Of a stretch of DNA of 64,000 nucleotides, positions 28,401 to 35,916 are shown piece by piece (within the stretch, counting starts at the first letter, position 1; each line of letters opens with the position of its first letter). The stretch is from Micromonospora zamorensis (GTDB taxonomy: Bacteria; Actinomycetota; Actinomycetes; Mycobacteriales; Micromonosporaceae). The stretch is from NCBI RefSeq assembly GCF_900090275.1, contig NZ_LT607755.1, positions 3,410,001-3,474,000 on the forward strand. The letters are read 5' to 3'. A program made the position numbers and the translations under genes. The notes beneath the pieces were generated by a model. That model made no database searches. It was given only the letters and a program-made list of their open reading frames with translations, and had not been told where the DNA came from.

Positions 28401-29887
28401 GCCAGGGTGCCGATGTCGCCGGTCGGAGCGGCGTTGAGCAACGCGAGTGCGTCGAGCCGGCCCTCTCCGTAGACGTTGTTGTCGGCCGCGGTGCCACCGC
28501 ACTGGTCGTCGGCCTTGTCGACGGCCGCGCCGTTGAGCAGCGCACGGGTCGCGTCGACGTCACCGATGAGCGACGGGGCCGCCGAGTACAGCAGCGCGAT
28601 CGCGCCCGCGAGGTGCGGCGCGGCCATCGAGGTGCCGCTGATGCTGCCGTAGGAGTTGCCGGGAATGCTCGACCGGACGTTCACGCCGGGGGCCGAGATG
28701 TTGGGCTTGATCTCGCCGTTCTGCCCGGTGCCCCGGGCGGAGAAGCCGGCGATGTTGTTGTTGACGTCGTACGCGCCGGTCGAGTAGTTGCTGGCGAGGC
28801 TGCCCGGCGAGCCGCTGGTCTGGCATGCCGGTCCGCTGTTGCCGTTGGACCAGACACCGAAGATCCCGGACGCGGTCCAGGCGTTGGTCACGTCCTCCAT
28901 GAAGGGCTCGTTGGACGGGTCCCGGGTGCCCCACGAGTTGTTGATGACGTTCGGTCGCTTGCTCGCGTCCGCGTTCTGGCCGTTGAGGTCCAGTGGTTCG
29001 AGCATCCACTGACCGGATTCGATCAGAGCGGCGTCGCTGGGGCAGCAACCGTTCGCCGAGATCCACCTGACCCCGGGGGCGACACCGATCTGGTTCGCGC
29101 CGTCGGAGCCGGCCATGGTGCCCATCGTGTGCGTACCGTGGCCGTCGTCGTCGCAGGGGGCGGTCGCGCAGGTGCCGGCGGCGTCGAACCAGTTGTAGTT
29201 GTGGTCGAACGTCCCGTCGCCGTTGTTGCCGCGGTAGGAGTTCACCAGCGCCGGGTGGTCGAACTGGACACCGCTGTCGATGCTCGCGATGGTGATGCCC
29301 TCGCCCCTGACGCCGTACTGGGACCAGACGTCGTCGGCGTTGATGTTGGCGACGCCCCACTCGAGGGCGTTCACGGTCTTCTCGTCGGTGCCCTTGGTGG
29401 TCTCGGGCACCTTGTAGGCAACCGGGGCGTAGAGGCCCTCGACCTCCGAGTGGCCGGCGAACCTCTGCACCATCGCGAGCGAGCCGCTGCTCACCTTGAT
29501 CGCATTGGTGGCCCAGAAGGTCTGGTACTTCGCGCCCGAGCTGTCGAGGTCGGCCCGAATCTTGCCCTGGCTCGCCGCGGCGGTCTTGCGCAGAGCGTCC
29601 GCAACAGCGGTGCCACGCTTCGACCAGTCCTTGATGGCGCTGGCCTTGCTGAGGTCCGCCCGGTCCTTGAACCGGATCCAGAAGTCCCCTTCACTCTTGG
29701 CCTGGAGCTGCCTGGCGAGCTCCGGTCGAATCTTGTCGCCGGTCGGGGCGCCCGCCCCCATCCCGCCGCCCGGCGCGGCCTGCGCGCCCGAGCCCATGGT
29801 GGCCAAGCATGTCGCGGCGAGGATCGTCGCCGCCCCGGCGCTCACCAGTGATCTGGCTGCGCGCCGCCATTGTGGACGTCTGAACAT
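25472..29887 (-). CDS. Secreted S8 subtilisin-like peptidase with accessory and Kelch domains
   Basis: 1471 residues from ATG 29887, which has GGGAGG 9 bases upstream. A signal peptide ends near GAQAAPG, then an inhibitor-like propeptide and the S8 domain with Asp204 (SIDSGVQF), His250 (DGHGTHTMG) and Ser420 (GTSMAAPHLAG). Downstream are carboxypeptidase-regulatory-like repeats (AGTVTDAATGAPIAGA; VTGAVTDGSGHG; a third later), a MAM/immune-inhibitor-like beta domain around residue 690, and then six or so Kelch motifs at roughly residues 1040-1330 (for example KVYSLGGGDGS, KIIATGGWGD, KLYAVGGC). A last carboxypeptidase-regulatory-like domain ends in Cys. It should degrade extracellular protein or act in processing at the surface. 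Divergent from the second winged-helix gene. Confidence 0.92.
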   Translation of the reverse strand: MFRRPQWRRAARSLVSAGAATILAATCLATMGSGAQAAPGGGMGAGAPTGDKIRPELARQLQAKSEGDFWIRFKDRADLSKASAIKDWSKRGTAVADALRKTAAASQGKIRADLDSSGAKYQTFWATNAIKVSSGSLAMVQRFAGHSEVEGLYAPVAYKVPETTKGTDEKTVNALEWGVANINADDVWSQYGVRGEGITIASIDSGVQFDHPALVNSYRGNNGDGTFDHNYNWFDAAGTCATAPCDDDGHGTHTMGTMAGSDGANQIGVAPGVRWISANGCCPSDAALIESGQWMLEPLDLNGQNADASKRPNVINNSWGTRDPSNEPFMEDVTNAWTASGIFGVWSNGNSGPACQTSGSPGSLASNYSTGAYDVNNNIAGFSARGTGQNGEIKPNISAPGVNVRSSIPGNSYGSISGTSMAAPHLAGAIALLYSAAPSLIGDVDATRALLNGAAVDKADDQCGGTAADNNVYGEGRLDALALLNAAPTGDIGTLAGTVTDAATGAPIAGANLTLTGPSARELTTGADGKFSTQLPIGDYQVAVAAFGYASTTKPATVTKGATTTLTVALTPVPSVNVTGAVTDGSGHGWPLYAKVTVTGVSGVYDYTTPSNGRYSISLPAGQTYTLKYESQYPGYQTVTKEVVVGSGNVTANVAVPVDTTTCTTAPGYTFGSDGEYETFDGTTTPAGWTVVDNAGSGQVWKFTDDGDRGNLTGGTGNFAMIDSDAYGAGSSQDTSLVSPVVDLTGVTAPVVRFNQDFNQLADDTADVDLSVDGGTTWTNLLRQETDVRGPKVTEIPIPQAAGQAQVQVRFRYYDASYEWWWEVDNVLIGSQVTCVPVDGGLVVGNVRDKNDNSYVNGATVTSKDRPAEKAVTVATPDDPGLADGFYWIYSTVTGTHPFTASAGNYVSQTKQVDVEADWATVANFQLAAGRLSVTPTQLSATLQMPNGKASKTFTVTNTGGAPVEVKFSERDNGFELLRADGSTVTRQQVLGASGAPEQRLNAPTSFAAKASGKFAKAAVAGVGPNAAPWTDIANYPSAIMDNRVVHLDGKVYSLGGGDGSASTAKAYAYDPAAQAWTAIADLPGARNALTVGVADGKIIATGGWGDAGPDSATWSYDPAANTWTELADNPAPRAAAGQAVVDGKLYAVGGCTTAECLPMSNSVVRYDPAGNTWETMANYPKSVAFASCGGIDGILYCTGGNDGSASQKSSYAFDPGANTWTAIADAPADNWASSYAVANGKLLVVGGSQGGAISNAGFAFDPAAGSWSNLPNANTARYRGGAACGFYKIGGSSGSFNAAANSEVLPGFEGCAESAADVSWMTIDKSSATLAPGAKVTVTVGMTANVDQPGTYSGSVGISENTPYSVAPVAVTMTANPPKTWGKLMGTVTGTSCQGATSPLTGAVVQVDSWAASYTFATDAEGRYAYWMDRRNNPLTMIVAKDGWKPQTRQTKIATAAPTVENFGLAPIKC

Positions 29888-30082
29888 CGGTGCTGCCTCC
29901 CTCAGAACGACCCAGGGTGAAAATGGGCCATGGTGGACCTCCCCCATGCACCGCGCGGGTCACGCCGGTTGCCCGAGTGGACACTATGATCGAGAAGAAA
30001 GGACGATCAAGAACTTGCCGTGAGCAACTTGTCGCTAAGAGTTGCCCTGCTGGCGGCGCGCTTGCCAATCATTGTCAGGACC

Positions 30083-30658
30083 ATGACGAGAGTTGGGCAG
30101 GGATGCCCATCGATCCCGGGCGGTGCTGTGGCCGAGGACGACGAGGCAACGTTGAACAGGGGTGATCCGGCCGACGAGCCGTTCCCGCTGCTGATCGCGG
30201 TGACCTCGTCGCCGGCCGAGCGCATCCGGCTCGCGGAGCGCCTCGACGGCATCGCGCCACTGCTGCTGGTGGCCGACCTCGACGAGCTACGCCGCCTGAT
30301 CGCCGCCCCGCAGCAGGTGGCCGCCGCCGCGTCCGAGCCGCCGCCGGTCGCCGCCCTGGTGTTGGACTCGTCCCGCTCCAGCGCCCGCTGCGGCGATCGC
30401 GAAATCGATCTCACCCGCCTGGAACACGACCTGTTGACCTGCCTGATCACCGAGCCGGCCCGGGTCTGGAGCTACGCGGAGTTGCACCGGTCGGTCTGGG
30501 GTGACGAGGGGCGCGAACGCAAGGCGGACGTGCAGTCACTCGTGAAGCGGCTGCGCCGCAAGCTGCACGACCTCGGCACCGGGACCACCATCGACGTCGT
30601 TCGAGGGGTGGGGCTCCGGCTGACCGACCACCAGCAGGCGCGGGTCGAACGGGCCTGA
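30083..30658 (+). CDS. Orphan winged-helix DNA-binding protein, paralogue of 23672-24178
   Basis: About 191 residues from ATG 30083. The frame is open from a GTG at 30020, and a GTG at 30128 would match the paralogue's length best, so the start is uncertain. The conserved core begins LLIAVTSSPAERIRLAERL, matching VIGIASSPAERRHLARLL of the other copy. The OmpR-type winged helix then reads IDLTRLEHDLLTCLITEP and TIDVVRGVGLRLTD. The N-terminal receiver-like part has no phosphorylation site. It is divergent from the subtilase gene (intergenic gap below 200 bases) and may regulate it. Confidence 0.78.
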   Translation: MTRVGQGCPSIPGGAVAEDDEATLNRGDPADEPFPLLIAVTSSPAERIRLAERLDGIAPLLLVADLDELRRLIAAPQQVAAAASEPPPVAALVLDSSRSSARCGDREIDLTRLEHDLLTCLITEPARVWSYAELHRSVWGDEGRERKADVQSLVKRLRRKLHDLGTGTTIDVVRGVGLRLTDHQQARVERA

Positions 30659-30698
30659 CGGCACGAACGCCCCTGCCGCTCCACCGGGCGGTGACGGG

Positions 30699-31589
30699 TC
30701 AGATCAGCCCGGCCCGGGCCCACAGCAGACGCCCCGGCCCGGCCACCAGGCCGACGCCCGCCAGGTTGGCGTGCACCCGCTCCGCCGACCAGCGCAGGGT
30801 GGCACGCCAGTGCGGGTTGGCGCGGGCAGCGGCACGACCGACCGCCGGTGGGATGCCCACCGCCGCGTACGCGTCGGGATGGACCAGGCGGTTGGCGATC
30901 GTGTAGGCGGCGCGACCAACCAACAGCCGGGCGTACGCCATGCCCGCCGGGCCGGTGCCCTCGACGGCGGCGGCCAGTTCCTCACGGGCGAACCGGACGT
31001 GTCGCGCCTCCTCGACCACGTGGATGCGGGAGACCATCCGGATGAGCGGCTGGAGCGACTCGTCCGCCATGATCTCGCGCTGGAACGCGTCGAGGATCTC
31101 CTCCGCGATGAGGATCGCGGCGTACATCCGGGGGCCGCTGGCGGTGGCCTTGAGGAAGCGCCCGAGGTGGTGGTCGACGGTGCTCGCGCGGTAGACCGGA
31201 CAACCCATCGCCTCGATCAGCCGGCCGAACATGATGGAGTGCCGGCACTCGTCGGCGACCTCGGTCAACGCGTACTGGGCCTGCCGACTGGTCGGGTCGG
31301 CGCGGTAGTACTCCCGGATCAGCATCTGCATGAGGATCGTCTCGAACCACAGCCCGGCGCTGGCCGCGCTGGCCACCTCGTGCTTGGTGAGCTCGACGCG
31401 CTGCTCCTCGCTGAGCTGCTCCCACAGTGGCGTGCCGTAGAGGCTGCTGCGCTGCGGCGGGAGCCAGTAGGCGCCGGGGGTGTGCGGGGCGTCCCAGTCG
31501 ATTTCGACTGTGGGGTCGTAGCTGGTCCGCAGTGAGGACGTGAGTAGTCGCTCGGCGACCGCCGCACGCCCGGTTTCCGCCGCCTCCAT
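30699..31589 (-). CDS. AurF-family diiron oxygenase-like protein
   Basis: 296 residues from ATG 31589, preceded by GGAGGAG. The protein is mainly helical and carries the carboxylate/His spacing of ferritin-like diiron enzymes: TEVADECRHSIMFGRLIE near residue 118, IAEEILDAFQRE near 158 and HVVEEARHVRFAREEL near 185. AurF oxidises p-aminobenzoate to p-nitrobenzoate; other members act on different substrates, many unknown. It is divergent from a TetR gene heading a monooxygenase operon and is probably under the same repressor. Confidence 0.83.
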   Translation of the reverse strand: MEAAETGRAAVAERLLTSSLRTSYDPTVEIDWDAPHTPGAYWLPPQRSSLYGTPLWEQLSEEQRVELTKHEVASAASAGLWFETILMQMLIREYYRADPTSRQAQYALTEVADECRHSIMFGRLIEAMGCPVYRASTVDHHLGRFLKATASGPRMYAAILIAEEILDAFQREIMADESLQPLIRMVSRIHVVEEARHVRFAREELAAAVEGTGPAGMAYARLLVGRAAYTIANRLVHPDAYAAVGIPPAVGRAAARANPHWRATLRWSAERVHANLAGVGLVAGPGRLLWARAGLI

Positions 31590-31601
31590 GGCTCCTCCAT
31601 A

Positions 31602-31630
31602 TTGACGTGACGACCGGTAACTGTTACGAG
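31602..31630 (+). promoter_or_regulatory. Promoter and palindromic operator of the monooxygenase-cluster TetR
   Basis: TTGACG (31602-31607), 17-base spacer, TACGAG (31625-31630), then 7 bases to the ATG at 31638, so the mRNA may be leaderless. A perfect palindrome GTAACTGTTAC (31617-31627) lies between the two boxes, in the gap shared with the divergent AurF-like gene. This suggests autoregulation and control of both directions. Confidence 0.55.
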
Positions 31631-31637
31631 TAGTAGC

Positions 31638-32366
31638 ATGCAATTGCCGCTCACTGATGTCAATGCATCCGACCCGCCGGTCACGCCCCCCGACGGCGGT
31701 CCGAAGGCGAAGGGCAACGGCCGCCGGGACCGCTGGGCAGACCATCGTGAGCAACGACGGCAGGAGCTGGTCGGGGCTGCCGTGCAGGCGCTGCTGCGGC
31801 ACGGGCCGGGCGTCGACATGGAACAGGTGGCCGCCACGGCAGGCGTCAGCAAACCGGTCCTGTACCGCTACTTCGCCGACAAGTCGCAGCTCTGGGTCGC
31901 GGTCAGCGAAGTGGTGGCGGCCCGGGTGGTCGACGCCATCGCGCCCGCCGTCGAACAGGTCCGTGAGGAACGTGGCCTGGTCGAGGCAACGATCGACGCC
32001 TACCTGGGCGTGATCGAGTCGGAGCCGAGGCTCTACCGGTTCCTGATGCACCAGTCCGGCGACCCCGGCATCCACCAGGTGATCGCCGGCACCAGCCGGC
32101 AGGTGGCCGCCGGGCTCGCCCGGGTGATCGGCGACCGGCTCCGCACGCTGGGCCTGGACGCCGGTCCCGCCGAGCCGTGGGCGTACGGCCTGGTGGGTTT
32201 CGTGCAGGCGGTCGGCGACTGGTGGACCACGCACGGCCAGCCGATCAGTCGGGCCGCTCTCACCGACTACCTGACCGCTCTGCTGTGGAGCGGCATCGAG
32301 GGGGTACGGGCCAGCGCCGACCTGCCGCACGAGCTCACCCGCGCCCACGAGCGGATCGTGCCGTGA
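31638..32366 (+). CDS. TetR-family transcriptional regulator of the monooxygenase cluster
   Basis: 242 residues. After a 30-residue hydrophilic leader comes the TetR helix-turn-helix: RRQELVGAAVQALLRHGPGV, VAATAGVSKPVLYRYFADK. The C-terminal ligand domain is unclassified. It heads an operon with the DUF4873, monooxygenase, SDR and hydrolase genes (overlapping the next start as GTGA) and faces the AurF-like gene. It probably represses both transcripts until an unknown substrate binds. Confidence 0.87.
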   Translation: MQLPLTDVNASDPPVTPPDGGPKAKGNGRRDRWADHREQRRQELVGAAVQALLRHGPGVDMEQVAATAGVSKPVLYRYFADKSQLWVAVSEVVAARVVDAIAPAVEQVREERGLVEATIDAYLGVIESEPRLYRFLMHQSGDPGIHQVIAGTSRQVAAGLARVIGDRLRTLGLDAGPAEPWAYGLVGFVQAVGDWWTTHGQPISRAALTDYLTALLWSGIEGVRASADLPHELTRAHERIVP

Positions 32367-32662
32367 GCTACCACGGCCCGGCGGGTGTCGAGGGCACCTC
32401 GGTCCGGGTGCACCTCAGCGGGCGGTGGGAGCCGGTCGACGGCCGCTTCCACTGGGGTGGGCGGATCGAGCCCGAGCCACGGGTGGCCCACCTGCTGCGC
32501 TCCGGCCGACGCGACGTCGAGGTGCGCATCGCTGACCGCGTCCGGGCCGCCCGACTGGCCGAGGTCGACCCGTGGGGCGGCGTACGGATCACCGGTGTGG
32601 GCGATCCGCCCTGGCCGCCCGTGGCCGACCCGACTTCCGCGCCCGAGCACACGGAGGAGTGA
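32363..32662 (+). CDS. DUF4873-like small protein
   Basis: 99 residues from GTG 32363, which overlaps the TetR stop. It begins SYHGPAGVEGTSVRVHLSGR and contains VDGRFHWGGRIEPEP, the pattern I associate with DUF4873, found beside or fused to flavin monooxygenases in actinobacteria. The catalytic or structural role of that domain is not known. Its stop is immediately followed by the monooxygenase ATG, so expression is coupled. An accessory or partner role for the monooxygenase is inferred. Confidence 0.72.
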   Translation: MSYHGPAGVEGTSVRVHLSGRWEPVDGRFHWGGRIEPEPRVAHLLRSGRRDVEVRIADRVRAARLAEVDPWGGVRITGVGDPPWPPVADPTSAPEHTEE

Positions 32663-34156
32663 ATGGAGACAGACGTTGCCATCATCGGCGCCGGCTTCGG
32701 TGGCCTGGGCGCCGCCATCCGCCTCCAGCGGGCCGGCTTCACCGACTTTCTCGTCTTCGACCGGGGTGAGGACGTCGGCGGCACGTGGCGTGACAACACC
32801 TACCCGGGCTGCGCCTGCGACGTCCCGTCGCACCTCTACTCGTTCTCCTTCGCCCCCAACCCCCGCTGGTCTAACACGTTCTCCGGTCAGCCGGAGATCT
32901 GGGACTACCTGCGCGGCTGCGTCGACCGCTTCGGAATAGGCCCGAGGTTGCGGTTGCGCCACGAGGTGCACGAGGCGAGGTGGGACGACCAGCGCCAACG
33001 GTGGCTGCTGCGCACCTCCGGCGGCGACCACAGCGCCCGCGTCCTGATCTGTGCCGCCGGCCCGCTCAGTGACCCGTCCATCCCGGACCTGCCCGGGATC
33101 GACGGGTTCGCCGGCACGGTGTTCCACTCCGCCCGTTGGCGGCACGACCACGACCTGACCGGCCGGCGCGTCGCGGTGATCGGCACCGGCGCCTCGGCCG
33201 TCCAGTTCGTGCCCCAGATCCAGCCGACGGTCGAGAAGCTGACGCTCTTCCAGCGCACCCCCGCGTGGATCATGCCGAGGTTGTCGCGCCGGATCAGCGG
33301 GGTCGAGCAGGCCGCGTTCCGCACCGTGCCCGGCGCGCAACGGGCCACCCGGGCAGGGCTCTATCTGGTACGCGAGGGCATGGGCCTGGGCTTCCTGCAC
33401 CCGGCGGTCAACCGCCTCGCCTCGCGCCTGTCCCTGCGTACGCTGCGGCGTCAGGTCCCCGACCCGCACCTGCGGGACAAGCTCACCCCTCGCTACGCGA
33501 TGGGCTGCAAGCGGGTGCTGATCTCCAACGACTACTGGCCGTCGCTCACCCGACCGAACGTCGACGTGGTCACCGCGGGCATCGCTCGGATCGTGCCGGA
33601 CGGCCTCGTCACCGACGACGACGTCCACCACCCGGCGGACACGATCATCTTCGGCACCGGCTTCCACGTCACCGACTCCCCCGTCGTCCGGCGCATCCAC
33701 GGTCGGGGTGGGCGCAGCCTGGCAGATGCGTGGACCCCCAGCATGCACGCGTACCGGGGCACGACCATCGCCGGCTTCCCCAACCTGTTCTTCCTGCTCG
33801 GCCCGAACACCGGGCTCGGGCACACCTCCGTGGTGCTGATGATCGAGGCACAGCTGCACCTGGTGCTCGCGGCCCTGCGTCACATGCGGGCCAAGGGCAT
33901 CGGGGCCATCGAGCCCACCGGTGACGCGCAACGGCGCTGGACCGAACGGGTCGACCAGAAGATGACCGGCACCGTGTGGGAGACCGGCTGTCAGAGCTGG
34001 TATCTCGACAGCACCGGCCGCAACACCACCATCTGGCCGGGCTTCGCCACCAGCTTCCGGATGCGGCTGCGCCGGTTCCGACCAGCCGACTACCAGGTCG
34101 CCACGGTCGGAAACACCCCCAACGACACGGAACGGGAGCACGCCGATGCGGTATGA
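32663..34156 (+). CDS. Type I Baeyer-Villiger-like flavin monooxygenase
   Basis: 497 residues. FAD-binding Rossmann motif IIGAGFGGLGAA is at residue 6, followed by the GGTWRDNTYPG block. The Baeyer-Villiger fingerprint FxGxxxHxxxW is present as FAGTVFHSARW near residue 150, and the NADPH Rossmann motif VIGTGASAVQF is near residue 171. The C-terminal HTSVVLMIEAQ block is typical of the group. It should insert oxygen into a ketone to give an ester, or act on a related carbonyl. With an SDR (alcohol to ketone) before and a hydrolase (ester cleavage) after it in the pathway, an alcohol-ketone-ester-acid route is likely. Confidence 0.9.
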   Translation: METDVAIIGAGFGGLGAAIRLQRAGFTDFLVFDRGEDVGGTWRDNTYPGCACDVPSHLYSFSFAPNPRWSNTFSGQPEIWDYLRGCVDRFGIGPRLRLRHEVHEARWDDQRQRWLLRTSGGDHSARVLICAAGPLSDPSIPDLPGIDGFAGTVFHSARWRHDHDLTGRRVAVIGTGASAVQFVPQIQPTVEKLTLFQRTPAWIMPRLSRRISGVEQAAFRTVPGAQRATRAGLYLVREGMGLGFLHPAVNRLASRLSLRTLRRQVPDPHLRDKLTPRYAMGCKRVLISNDYWPSLTRPNVDVVTAGIARIVPDGLVTDDDVHHPADTIIFGTGFHVTDSPVVRRIHGRGGRSLADAWTPSMHAYRGTTIAGFPNLFFLLGPNTGLGHTSVVLMIEAQLHLVLAALRHMRAKGIGAIEPTGDAQRRWTERVDQKMTGTVWETGCQSWYLDSTGRNTTIWPGFATSFRMRLRRFRPADYQVATVGNTPNDTEREHADAV

Positions 34157-35018
34157 CCTGGCGGGCAGGACAGTGCTCATCACCGGCGCGGCGCGCGGCA
34201 TCGGCGCGCAGATGGCCCGTGAGGCGGTCGCGCGGGGCGCCCAGGTCGCCGTCGTTGGTCTGGAGGGCGAGCTGCTCAAGCAGCTCGGTGCCGACCTCGA
34301 CGCGCACTGGTACGAGTGTGACGTCACCGACCAGGCGGCGTTGGACGCAGCGGTGGCGTCCACTGTCGACCGCTTCGGTGGCATCGACGTTGTCGTGGCC
34401 AACGCGGGCATCGCGAACCTCGGCACCGTCGCCGTGGGACCGGTCGACGCGCTGGTCCGTACCGTCGAGGTGAACCTCTGCGGCGCGATCCGCACGGTCA
34501 GCGCGGCGCTGCCGCACCTCACCGCCGCCCGTGGCCACGTCCTGATCATCTCGTCGGCCGCCGCTTTCACGGCGATGCCCGGGATGGCGGCCTACTGCGC
34601 GTCCAAGGCGGGTGTGGAGCAGTTCGCCAACGTGCTGCGCCTGGAGACCCGCTCACGCGGCGTCACCGTCGGCACGGCGCATCCGATCTGGATCGACACC
34701 GACCTGGTCCGCGACATCCGTGACGACCTGGCGTCGTTCCGCGCCACACTGCGCCGGTTGCCGTGGCCGCTGTCCACCGTCGTCCCGGTCGAGCAGTGCG
34801 TCGAGGCCCTGCTCCGCGGCATCGAGCGCCGCAAACGCAAGGTGTACGTGCCACGGTCGCTCGCCATGGTGCAGGCGCTGCGGCCGGTGGTGCTGAGCGG
34901 CCTCTCGGACACGTTGATCACCCGCTTCGGTGGCCAGACCATGGTCGGCCAGATGGAAGACGAGGTACGCCAGCTCGGGCGTTCCTTCGGCAGGACGTCG
35001 GTGGGAGGGCAGTCATGA
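34146..35018 (+). CDS. SDR-family oxidoreductase
   Basis: 290 residues, overlapping the monooxygenase end by 11 bases. The cofactor motif is TGAARGIGAQ, followed by ANAGIAN and ISSAAAFTAMPG, and the catalytic YxxxK is YCASK. The C-terminal extension of about 40 residues (RRKRKVYVPRSLAMVQALRP) is typical of the actinobacterial SDRs found beside monooxygenases of the MymA type. It would oxidise an alcohol to the ketone substrate or reduce the reverse. The substrate is unknown. Confidence 0.88.
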   Translation: MRYDLAGRTVLITGAARGIGAQMAREAVARGAQVAVVGLEGELLKQLGADLDAHWYECDVTDQAALDAAVASTVDRFGGIDVVVANAGIANLGTVAVGPVDALVRTVEVNLCGAIRTVSAALPHLTAARGHVLIISSAAAFTAMPGMAAYCASKAGVEQFANVLRLETRSRGVTVGTAHPIWIDTDLVRDIRDDLASFRATLRRLPWPLSTVVPVEQCVEALLRGIERRKRKVYVPRSLAMVQALRPVVLSGLSDTLITRFGGQTMVGQMEDEVRQLGRSFGRTSVGGQS

Positions 35019-35875
35019 GCATTCATTTCCGACGTGCGGGGAGCGGCGAGCCCCTCCTGCTCATCCACGGCATCGGTCACCGCCATCAGGCGTGGGAGCC
35101 GGTGTTCGAGCGGCTCACCGCCCACCACGAGGTGATCGCGCTCGACCTGCCCGGATTCGGGAACTCTCCGGTGCCGGGCACCGGCATGCCCGCCGACATG
35201 GCCGCCACCGTGGCCGGGGTCCTGCCGGTCCTGACGGAGTGGGGGCTGGAGCGTCCGCACGTCGCCGGCTACAGCCTCGGTGGGGCGATCGCCCTGGAGC
35301 TTGCGGCGACGGGGGCGGCAGCCTCGGCCACCGCCTTCTCCCCCGCCGGTTTCTTCACCCCGGCGGAGCGCCGACGGGCGCTGGCCATCCTCCGGATGCT
35401 GCGGGCCAACTCGTACCTGCCCACCCCGATCATGCGGGTCGCGCTGCGCTCGGCGTACCTGCGGGCGTTGTGCTTCGCGCCGCTGATGGCCCGCCCGACC
35501 CTGCTGGACGTCGAGCGCGCGCTGGGTGACGCGCTCGCCCTGCGACGTGGGCTCGGCTTCAACGCCGTGGCCCGAGCCGCCCGCGACTATCGCTTCGACT
35601 GCCTTCGGCTGTCCGACCCGACGGTGCCGGTGACCATCGGCTGGGGCGACCGCGATCGGATCTTCGGCGTCCACCAGGCCGAGCGCGCCCGGGCGGGCCT
35701 GCCGGCGGCACGGGTGGTGACGCTGCCCAGGTGCGGGCACGTGCCGATGAGCGACGACCCGGACCTGGTCGCCGGGCTCATCCTGGAGACCACCGGCGCC
35801 GTGCCCCGCACCGAGCGACCGATCCGTCCGGCTCCGGCCAGCATCGCGAGTCAGGAAGATCACTTCACACTCTAA
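35015..35875 (+). CDS. Alpha/beta-hydrolase
   Basis: 286 residues from ATG 35015, overlapping the SDR stop as ATGA, with GGGAGGG upstream. The oxyanion block LLLIHGIGHRHQAWEP, the nucleophile elbow GYSLGGA (Ser near residue 90), the acid in WGDRDRIFG and the His in RCGHVPMSDDP give a complete triad. It probably hydrolyses the ester or lactone made by the monooxygenase. It is the last gene of the operon; the next TetR promoter begins directly after its stop. Confidence 0.88.
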   Translation: MSIHFRRAGSGEPLLLIHGIGHRHQAWEPVFERLTAHHEVIALDLPGFGNSPVPGTGMPADMAATVAGVLPVLTEWGLERPHVAGYSLGGAIALELAATGAAASATAFSPAGFFTPAERRRALAILRMLRANSYLPTPIMRVALRSAYLRALCFAPLMARPTLLDVERALGDALALRRGLGFNAVARAARDYRFDCLRLSDPTVPVTIGWGDRDRIFGVHQAERARAGLPAARVVTLPRCGHVPMSDDPDLVAGLILETTGAVPRTERPIRPAPASIASQEDHFTL

Positions 35876-35876
35876 A

Positions 35877-35909
35877 AACTTGCAGGCTGTGCAAGTTCGC
35901 TCCTAATCT
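35877..35909 (+). promoter_or_regulatory. Promoter with overlapping perfect TetR operator
   Basis: AACTTGCA (35877-35884), 5-base spacer, TGCAAGTT (35890-35897): perfect 8-base arms. The arm overlaps the -35 TTGCAG (35880-35885); 18 bases on is the -10 TAATCT (35904-35909). Seven bases later is the GTG of the TetR gene, so the mRNA is predicted to be leaderless and autorepressed. Confidence 0.72.
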
Positions 35910-35916
35910 CGCTCGC

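Noticed and set aside
25451..29851. A very long plus-strand open frame (1466 codons)
   Set aside because: It is the exact antisense of the subtilase gene, has Val/Arg/Gly-rich composition without any domain, and results from GC-biased third positions.
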